64,000 nt of DNA, from assembly GCF_004341085.1 (NCBI RefSeq), contig NZ_SLXW01000010.1, positions 19,385 to 83,384 on the forward strand. The letters run 5' to 3'. The stretch comes from Sphingomonas sp. PP-CE-1G-424. Its GTDB lineage: Bacteria; Pseudomonadota; Alphaproteobacteria; Sphingomonadales; Sphingomonadaceae. Every line of letters starts with the position of its first letter. Position 1 is the stretch's first letter. Both the position numbers and the translations under genes were made by a program. Of the stretch, positions 51,386 to 57,773 are shown piece by piece. The notes beneath the pieces are model-generated. The model was not told the DNA's origin. It did not search any database and worked only from the letters and a program-made list of their open reading frames with translations.

Positions 51386-52014
51386 GCGCGATCTCCTGCG
51401 ACGTCGGCCATCGCCTCAGCGATGTTGGAATAGGCACCGCAGCGGCAGATGTTGCCGCTCATCCGCTCCCGCATTTCGGCGCCGGTAGGCTGCGGGGCCG
51501 CCATAAGGTCGGCCTGCGCGTGGCTAGGAATGCCTCGCTTAATTTCTTCGAGAACGGAGACGGCAGAGCAAATCTGCCCCGGGGTGCAGTAACCGCACTG
51601 ATATCCGTCATGCTTCACGAAAGCGGCTTGCATCGGATACAGACGCTCGGGTGTGCCGAGCCCTTCGATAGTTGTTACGGCATCGCCCTCATGCTGGACG
51701 GCGAGGCTGAGACAGGCATTGATACGCTCACCGTTGACGATGACCGTGCACGCTCCGCACTGCCCGTGGTCACAGCCCTTCTTGGTGCCGGTGAGATGTA
51801 GCTGTTCGCGCAGCGCATCGAGCAGGGTCGTACGCGGATCGAGCGTCAGCGCTTGGGATGTTCCGTTCACGCTCATGGCGACCCTGTATGTCGGCAGGGC
51901 TTGCGCGGCCGGCGCGGCGTCGGCCGTTTCGCTCACGATGGCGGATACTGCCGCAGTAGTGGCGCTGCTCATCAGCATCTCCCTTCGGGACAATTGAAAA
52001 GTCTCACTGGCCAT
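51382..52014 (-). CDS. paoA: Periplasmic aldehyde oxidoreductase, [2Fe-2S] subunit (copy 2)
   Basis: A 210-residue paralogue of the PaoA at 40.0 kb. The Tat signal is QLSRREMLMSSATTAAVSAI, with the start at 52014. Cluster ligands are in CDHGQCGACTV, INACLSLA, CGYCTPGQICSA and NICRCGAYSNI. It is the first gene of copy 2 and is divergent from a LysR gene across 117 bases, unlike copy 1, which lies behind a transporter gene. Confidence 0.95.
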   Translation of the reverse strand: MASETFQLSRREMLMSSATTAAVSAIVSETADAAPAAQALPTYRVAMSVNGTSQALTLDPRTTLLDALREQLHLTGTKKGCDHGQCGACTVIVNGERINACLSLAVQHEGDAVTTIEGLGTPERLYPMQAAFVKHDGYQCGYCTPGQICSAVSVLEEIKRGIPSHAQADLMAAPQPTGAEMRERMSGNICRCGAYSNIAEAMADVAGDRA

Positions 52015-52131
52015 CGGCGATCCTCCATGGGCGCGCCAACAGGCGCCGGTCAGGACCATTAAACGCTTTCAACAGGAGTAGGTTACCCGTCAGCAGCTTG
52101 ATGCGATACTGAATCTGGTTCAACATCAGGG

Positions 52132-53037
52132 ATGCTTGTCACCCGCACCAACCTTACCGACCTTGCCTATTTCCTAGCGATCGCGCGGCATCGCAATCTT
52201 CGTCGGGCCGGCCTCGAGCTTGGCGTGTCTGCCTCAGCGGTCAGCCATGCTCTCAAGAGTTTCGAAGAGCGCGCGGGTGTCCGACTGATCAACCGGACCA
52301 ACCGATCCGTAACCTTGACGTCGGCTGGAAAGGCGCTGGAGCAGTCGGTCTCCGGGTCATTTGCTGACATCGGCTCCGCACTCGAAAACCTCGATCAGCT
52401 CCGCGCCTCTCCTGGCGGGAAAATCCGCATCAACGCCGTGGTCGATGCGGTAACGCTTGTGCTTGGTCCTGTGCTTGCCGAACTGTCTCGCCGTCACCCT
52501 GATATTGAGGTCGATCTGGTATCGAGCAATCGCATCGTCGATGTCGTCGGCGAGGGGTTCGACGCAGGTATTCGTTATGGCGGCACCGTCCCCGAAGACA
52601 TGATTGCGCAACGTCTTTCCGCCGACCTCAGATGGGTAGTCGCGGCATCCCCCGGTTATCTGGAGGAACATGGCACGCCAACGCACCCTGATGAGCTGAA
52701 GCATCACCGCTGCCTGGGAGTTCGGCTCGGTGACGACAGTATCTACCGCTGGGAATTCGAGGGGCCTGACGGCGACTTTGATGTGCCTATCAAAAGCGCG
52801 ATGACCGCCGACGATAGTCGATCTACCCTGGCGATGGCACTGAATGGTGCAGGTCTGACGTTCGGCCTTGAAGCTCTTTTTGCCAGGCATGTCGCCGATG
52901 GCAACCTGCGCCTCGTGCTGACTGACTGGTCGACCACGGGGCCGGGCTTTTACCTTTATTATTCCGGACGGCGACAGGTGCCTGCAGGCTTGCGCGCATT
53001 GCTGACGATAGCAGGTGAGATCAAGCCGTTGGGCTGA
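52132..53037 (+). CDS. LysR-family transcriptional regulator
   Basis: A 301-residue LysR regulator with helix-turn-helix YFLAIARHRNLRRAGLELG and VSASAVSHALKSFEERAG. Its substrate domain has FDAGIRYGGTVPEDMIAQRL, identical over that stretch to the LysR at 32.1 kb, and it ends GPGFYLYYSGRRQVPAGLRAL. The two are close paralogues. It is divergent from copy 2 of paoABC and probably controls it. A 305-base gap follows before the next gene. Confidence 0.93.
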   Translation: MLVTRTNLTDLAYFLAIARHRNLRRAGLELGVSASAVSHALKSFEERAGVRLINRTNRSVTLTSAGKALEQSVSGSFADIGSALENLDQLRASPGGKIRINAVVDAVTLVLGPVLAELSRRHPDIEVDLVSSNRIVDVVGEGFDAGIRYGGTVPEDMIAQRLSADLRWVVAASPGYLEEHGTPTHPDELKHHRCLGVRLGDDSIYRWEFEGPDGDFDVPIKSAMTADDSRSTLAMALNGAGLTFGLEALFARHVADGNLRLVLTDWSTTGPGFYLYYSGRRQVPAGLRALLTIAGEIKPLG

Positions 53038-53342
53038 AGTCGAAACGCGTGCGCCTGAAGCCCTCGCTGCACGATGCACGAACCTAACAGCTCGGAGCAT
53101 TTCGTCGTCGAAAGCGCTCACCGCATCGTCGGAGCAATTGCAGCCCTTAGCCGCCTTTGGTATTACTGCCTCGTCGAAAGAGTGCTGACCGGATGGTAGC
53201 CCGGTCGTCGTCATCCATGGACGGCAACTCTTCCTCTTCGAGGTATCCGCGACACCTGGATCGGCATGCCGATCGGAAAGGTGTGTCCGCGAGCCCTCCA
53301 ACGTCGCTGACATGCCTTACTTTAGTAGGGAAGACGTTCGAC
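53038..53342. other. Spacer without recognised gene
   Basis: About 305 bases between the LysR and SDR genes. Long antisense frames here extend from the flanking genes. No reading frame gives a product I can assign, and I see no hairpin or repeat of note. Confidence 0.4.
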
Positions 53343-54083
53343 ATGAAACTTAGCGGCAACACGATCTTGATTACGGGTGGCGCAACCGGCATCGGCCTGG
53401 CTCTTGCGACGCGACTTTCGTCATCGGGCAATCGGGTCATAATCTGCGGACGAAACGAGGCGAGCCTCGAACACGCGAGGGTTACAGTTCCTGCTCTGAT
53501 AACGCGCGTCTGCGATGTGGCCGATGCACCGAGCCGCCACGAACTGGTCGACTGGCTGGCGGCCGATTATCCCGACCTCAACGTCCTCATCAACAATGCC
53601 GGGGTGCAGCATCGACGGGACTTTAACGGCGAAACGGCGACCGCTGCGCTTGATCAGGAAATTGCGATTAACCTGACGGCACCGATTCACCTGATCGCCG
53701 AACTTCTGCCCGCACTGACGCGGCAGGATCAGGCTTGGATCGTCAACGTCAGCTCAGGCCTCGCCTTCTCGCCGATGGCCGACGTACCAGTATATTCTGC
53801 CACGAAGGCGGCGATCCACTCTTTCACCCTCAGCCTTCGTCATCAGCTTCGCTCGACGAGCGTCAAGGTGGTCGAGTTAGCCCCGCCGATCGTGGATACG
53901 GGCCTTGGTGGCAACGCGAGAAGCGGCGGGACGACGAGCCGACCGATGATGTCGGCGGAAGCGTTCGCGACGGACGCGCTGGCAAAGCTGGCGACGGGTC
54001 AGGACGAGATCCTGATCGGGATATCGGCGGAAACCCGTCGTCAGGGTGAAGCGATGTTCGAACGGATGAACAGCCGCGCCTGA
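53343..54083 (+). CDS. Short-chain dehydrogenase/reductase (DltE-like)
   Basis: A 246-residue SDR with TGGATGIG, ICGRNEA (arginine for NADP), CDVAD, NNAGVQHRRDF, the active serine in NVSSGLAF and YSATK. LSLRHQLRSTSVKVVELAPP is the post-active-site signature of the DltE/YciK-like branch. The ATG at 53343 is chosen; the longer frame upstream is not family-like. It stands after a gene-free stretch and before a Tn3 relic. Substrate unknown. Confidence 0.9.
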   Translation: MKLSGNTILITGGATGIGLALATRLSSSGNRVIICGRNEASLEHARVTVPALITRVCDVADAPSRHELVDWLAADYPDLNVLINNAGVQHRRDFNGETATAALDQEIAINLTAPIHLIAELLPALTRQDQAWIVNVSSGLAFSPMADVPVYSATKAAIHSFTLSLRHQLRSTSVKVVELAPPIVDTGLGGNARSGGTTSRPMMSAEAFATDALAKLATGQDEILIGISAETRRQGEAMFERMNSRA

Positions 54084-54097
54084 TCAGGATTACTCAG

Positions 54098-54775
54098 ATG
54101 CTCCACGACGCCGCCAGCGCAACCGGCTTCACTAACCTGCGAACCGGGCGGCGGGGCGACAACAAGAATGCGCTGCTTGCGGCCATTCTCGCCAACGCCA
54201 CCAATCTCGAGCTCGCCCGCATGGCCGCCGCATCAGGGAGGGGGGCAGTCGCGACAAGTTGGTCTCGACGAAGGATACGTATGTTTGGAAGGACAATTAT
54301 CACCGCGCGCTTGCCACCATCATCGACGCGCATAATCGGCTACCAACCGGCCCAGCAGGAGAAGGGTACCACAGCGAGTTTGGATGGTCAGTTTTTGTGG
54401 CGGCAAGCGGATGGCAGTCGGCGATATCAACGCGCGGTACGGCGTCGATCCCGAATTCAACTTCTACACCCATGTCTTCGATCAGCCTGCCCGTACAGCG
54501 TCACCGTCATCTCCACGGCAACGCATGAGGCGGTCCTATCTACTCGATGGCATCCTCCATCACGGCTCGTCGCTGAAGTTACGGGAATCAAAACCAGACC
54601 GACATCGCCCATCAGGAAATCGGCAGCATCGAACGGACCTTGTTCATGTCCGATCTGCTGGAAAACCCCAATCTGCGCCGACGATTCCAAGCCGGTTTGA
54701 ACAAGAGTGAGCACGTCACGTCCAGACGCAGGTGATCTGCAAGTTTCACCAAAGCTGGATCATCGGTTCGCAGTA
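54098..54775 (+). pseudogene. Tn3-family transposase remnant, multiply frameshifted
   Basis: Pieces of a Tn3 TnpA C-terminal domain appear in order in different plus-strand frames: GFTNLRTGRRGDNKNALLAA with ILANATNLELARMAAASG; KDNYHRALATIIDAHNRLP; INARYGVDPEFNFYTHVFDQ; LLDGILHHGSSLKLRE; EIGSIERTLFMSDLLENPNL with RRRFQAGLNKSEH; and QVICKFHQ. Catalytic segments are broken by several frameshifts, and a piece between LKLRE and EIGSIER is deleted. The 5' two thirds of the gene and the 38-base terminal repeats are not visible. It is a dead relic. Confidence 0.85.
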
Positions 54776-54884
54776 AGCCTATCAGGATCGCGGATTCCGG
54801 ATATTCCCGCCGGTCGTTCGCAAATGTTCTCCCTTGCCGTTGTTTATCGGCAAACCAATGCTCCGCCCTTTAGTTGTTCGCGCA

Positions 54885-55262
54885 TTAGGGGGGCCAGGCC
54901 ATTGGCACGGTATCGCCTGGAGTTGCGGGCACCGTTGATGCCGGAACCGATGGTTGCTCTTGCCGTTCGCGCATGCGTTGTCGGCTGTTTGCCACATCGT
55001 CTTCCATTAATCGGCTTAGAAGGGCTTCGGTGTCGCGGTCAGGCGCGGCAGAAGGGTCGGGCAACGCTGGTTGCGGCGTGGCGGATGCCAGCGCTGGCGC
55101 TGGTCGTAAGTCCGCCACGGACACAACCCTGATCGCATCGTCCGCTGGTTGTGGCGCCGCGTCCGTCGATTCCCACCAGAGACAGGCTCCGCCAGTGGCC
55201 AGGACGAAGAATGCGGCTGCACCTGCAATCAGGAAACGGCTTCGATCGACAAATCTGTTCAT
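54885..55262 (-). CDS. Small membrane-anchored hypothetical protein
   Basis: An unrecognised protein of 125 residues with one N-terminal hydrophobic segment (RFLIAGAAAFFVLATGGACL) that could anchor it or act as a signal. The rest is proline- and alanine-rich with a charged stretch (EALLSRLMEDDVANSRQRMR), which looks flexible and periplasmic. AGGA lies about 11 bases upstream of the ATG at 55262. It is separated from the phosphodiesterase gene by a hairpin, so it may be an independent unit. Confidence 0.5.
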   Translation of the reverse strand: MNRFVDRSRFLIAGAAAFFVLATGGACLWWESTDAAPQPADDAIRVVSVADLRPAPALASATPQPALPDPSAAPDRDTEALLSRLMEDDVANSRQRMRERQEQPSVPASTVPATPGDTVPMAWPP

Positions 55263-55281
55263 AGAACAGGTTATCCTGTCA

Positions 55282-55310
55282 GGCCGGACACGGAACACCC
55301 GTGCCCGGCC
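55282..55310 (-). terminator. Hairpin after the phosphodiesterase gene
   Basis: GGCCGGACACGG at 55282-55293 pairs with CCGTGCCCGGCC at 55299-55310, a 12-pair stem with one mismatch and the 5-base loop AACAC. It lies 6 bases beyond the stop codon of the minus-strand phosphodiesterase gene. There is no T run, but the GC-rich stem in this spot suits a transcript end or 3'-end protection, separating the uptake operon from the small gene that follows. Confidence 0.6.
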
Positions 55311-55316
55311 CAGTGG

Positions 55317-56519
55317 TCAGCAGAGGTTGGCGGTATAGGTATTGAAGTCGGTATGGTATTTCCCGTGTAGATAATCGCCCATCACATCCCAGACGATATA
55401 GTCCGGTCTAATCAACGAATTTGCGGCGAATTCTGTTTTTGCCTGACGGGCTGCCATGTTGAACCGCGCCGCGGTAACATTATTCGATTGGAACGAAAAG
55501 AGCTGGCAGGTGCCATTGACCAGCCGACCGGCATCGGGATTGGGCACGATGGTCATTGTCTTTCGGCCATGTGCATGCGCCCAACTTATCGTGTCACCAG
55601 CGGCCGCTTTCGCCCCAGGCTTGTTAGCAGGTACGCTGGCGCTGACGATCGGCATCCTTGCGGCGTCAGGATGCTGCGCCTGCGCATCCGCCCAACATTG
55701 AAGATACTGGGCGGGCGTCAGACGGGTCTCGAAGGCGAGAATGCCGGCGTCGTCATCCTCGTCGATGTCGAGTTCGCCATCGTTGATCTGAGGAATTATG
55801 TTGAGACCGGTGAGATTATTGGCCTTGGCATACGTATAGCATGTGTCAGCGCCATTATATTTAAACTGCGGAGTATTGTACAAAGCCTTGCTCGCGAAGA
55901 ACTTTAGATAAAAATGACTGCCGAGGTTATTTTGCTTTATAATGCCCGCCGCTAGCTCCAATATTAACGGGTCTTGAACGTCCAGGATTATCATAAAGTT
56001 TGGATCATTCAGAACCTGGGCGCGGAATGATTTGAGATTATATATTAACGAACCAAGATTTTGCATGTGCGATACATCGCCGGTTACCCTCGTATTATGG
56101 ACGAGTTGCGCATTACGTCCGTAATTCTTGAGGTCGACATTCGTCCAGAATGCATAGTTATGGGCGGATAAATGGAGTGCTGCTGGCGCCGCTTGCAGAC
56201 CGAGAGCGACGTCAATTGAGTTCATTTTGCCGCCATCATTATCTGCAACCGTCGCACGATTGGAGACCAAGTCATGGGCAACCAAAACGTCGTTGCTGCT
56301 ATCGAGCCGTAGATCTAATTCAACTCCACGCATACCCAAGTCGTGGGCCCGTACAACGGCGTAGAACGAGTTTTCGGCGATGGTTTGATTGGTATCGGTG
56401 TCATGATACACGCCGCGATGGGCTATAACCTCGTAGGCCGATACCGCCGTCGGCACGACCGCGACCGCAAATGTCGCAAGCGCAGCGATCATACTGCTCA
56501 ATTTGATCATGGATATCAC
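55317..56519 (-). CDS. Secreted glycerophosphodiester phosphodiesterase-family protein
   Basis: A 400-residue exported protein with a Sec signal (MIAALATFAVAVVPTAVSA) and a GDPD TIM-barrel core. Catalytic and metal residues are H34-R35 (IAHRGVYHD), E49-N50 (IAENSF), E67 and D69 (GVELDLRLD) and H82 (LVAHDL). Such enzymes cut glycerophosphodiesters to sn-glycerol 3-phosphate and an alcohol. The C-terminal half has four cysteines and is not typical of GlpQ; a sphingomyelinase-D-like relative is possible. Base composition is clearly lower in GC than its neighbours, suggesting transfer. It is the last gene of the TonB receptor operon, 130 bases behind the 374-residue protein gene. Confidence 0.8.
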   Translation of the reverse strand: MISMIKLSSMIAALATFAVAVVPTAVSAYEVIAHRGVYHDTDTNQTIAENSFYAVVRAHDLGMRGVELDLRLDSSNDVLVAHDLVSNRATVADNDGGKMNSIDVALGLQAAPAALHLSAHNYAFWTNVDLKNYGRNAQLVHNTRVTGDVSHMQNLGSLIYNLKSFRAQVLNDPNFMIILDVQDPLILELAAGIIKQNNLGSHFYLKFFASKALYNTPQFKYNGADTCYTYAKANNLTGLNIIPQINDGELDIDEDDDAGILAFETRLTPAQYLQCWADAQAQHPDAARMPIVSASVPANKPGAKAAAGDTISWAHAHGRKTMTIVPNPDAGRLVNGTCQLFSFQSNNVTAARFNMAARQAKTEFAANSLIRPDYIVWDVMGDYLHGKYHTDFNTYTANLC

Positions 56520-56648
56520 CCTTTTATACGAATTGTCGGATGGCCCATGCAGGCGCCAACAGGGGCTCCACGGACCGTGATTAACACTGGCTTCTGGCGC
56601 TAATGCGGACAGCAGTATTGCGAGCGCCGGCGCAATTTCTGGAATGTA

Positions 56649-57773
56649 TCAGCCGTCGTTGACGAAGACCGAGGGCGGTGGGACGGGCACGGCGCTCGGT
56701 GACAGCAGCGCGCCAGTATCGCGATCGTAGCGAAACACCTCGCGAACCGTGTCGGTGTCGACGGTCAGAACACCGGCAGCCAGATCGTCCGCAACCGCGA
56801 TCCGTCGCGGTGCCATGCCCGGGCAGGCGACGCTGGCGCCGGCCGCGAAGCCGCCATTGCCTGACGGGCGGATCACGCAAGGCGCTGCACCTGCGCGGCC
56901 GAGTTCCAGCCACCCCTCCGGCGTAATGCGGTGGGTGTAGATCGCTCGCCCGTCAGGCGCGACCGTCGTGAATGGCTGGCCACGCCCGAACCGATGCTGC
57001 GGCGCGCCCGAACCCTTTACGCCAACAACATTGTGGCTCAGCAGGCCATCCTCCCCGATATAGTAATGGCCGATTTGCGTTCCCGTGTTGTCAGGCCAGC
57101 GCAGATGCATGTGGATGTGCGGCGGGGCATCGCGATGGTCATGTGGAGCGTTGGTGTCGAAACCCATGATCTGGATGCGGCCGAGGTGGTTTCGCTCTAC
57201 CCATTCGCCCAGACCCAGTTCGCGCACGACCTCGCGCTGCGCGAATTCGAGCGCGTTGGCAGCGGCCCGCTGCACAGCGGGGAAAAGACCCTGCGCATAG
57301 ACACCGGCGCGGCGCGCGGGATCGGCATGCTCGAAGCGCAGTACCATCCCTGGCTCTACGATATGCGTTGCCACCTCCGCCGCGGTGACCGCCTCGGCTG
57401 CCACCGGCGGCATGGCAACCGTCAGCCGGTTACCCTCCCGGTTAAACGGTACGTCACCACCTTCGAGGATCACGCGGCGGACGTTGGCGGCACCATGATC
57501 GAAGCCCAATTCGAGCGTGCGCATCCGCGGGATCCACAGCGCGATAACGGTTTCGCGGTCATTGTCTGCATTCCAGTTCGCATCCGTGATCGGCGAGCAG
57601 GCAGCGCAGGTTGCGGGATCGAACCGTACCCCCGCGCCTGCCGCACGCTTGACGAACTTCAGCACCACGCGGACCTGATCGCCGGTCCGCTGTGCCGCTG
57701 CTGGCGACGCGACGCCGATTACCACAAGCACCGCCGCGGCCAGCCCTGCCACCTTCACAGCCCTGGCTTCCAC
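56649..57773 (-). CDS. Secreted protein with HxHxH motif, unknown function
   Basis: I do not recognise this 374-residue protein. It has a Sec signal (VAGLAAAVLVVIGVASPAAA). A pair of cysteines (TCAAC) lies near residue 55. The segment GFDTNAPHDHRDAPPHIHMH has three spaced histidines (H-x-H-x-H) plus earlier ones, which looks like a metal site. Later GHYYIGEDGLLSHNVV and ITPEGWLELGRAG form a beta-rich region. Its 5' end overlaps the 3' end of the TonB receptor gene by 19 bases, so it is translated with the receptor and probably acts on the same nutrient. A metal-dependent hydrolase or binding protein is possible. Confidence 0.6.
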   Translation of the reverse strand: MEARAVKVAGLAAAVLVVIGVASPAAAQRTGDQVRVVLKFVKRAAGAGVRFDPATCAACSPITDANWNADNDRETVIALWIPRMRTLELGFDHGAANVRRVILEGGDVPFNREGNRLTVAMPPVAAEAVTAAEVATHIVEPGMVLRFEHADPARRAGVYAQGLFPAVQRAAANALEFAQREVVRELGLGEWVERNHLGRIQIMGFDTNAPHDHRDAPPHIHMHLRWPDNTGTQIGHYYIGEDGLLSHNVVGVKGSGAPQHRFGRGQPFTTVAPDGRAIYTHRITPEGWLELGRAGAAPCVIRPSGNGGFAAGASVACPGMAPRRIAVADDLAAGVLTVDTDTVREVFRYDRDTGALLSPSAVPVPPPSVFVNDG

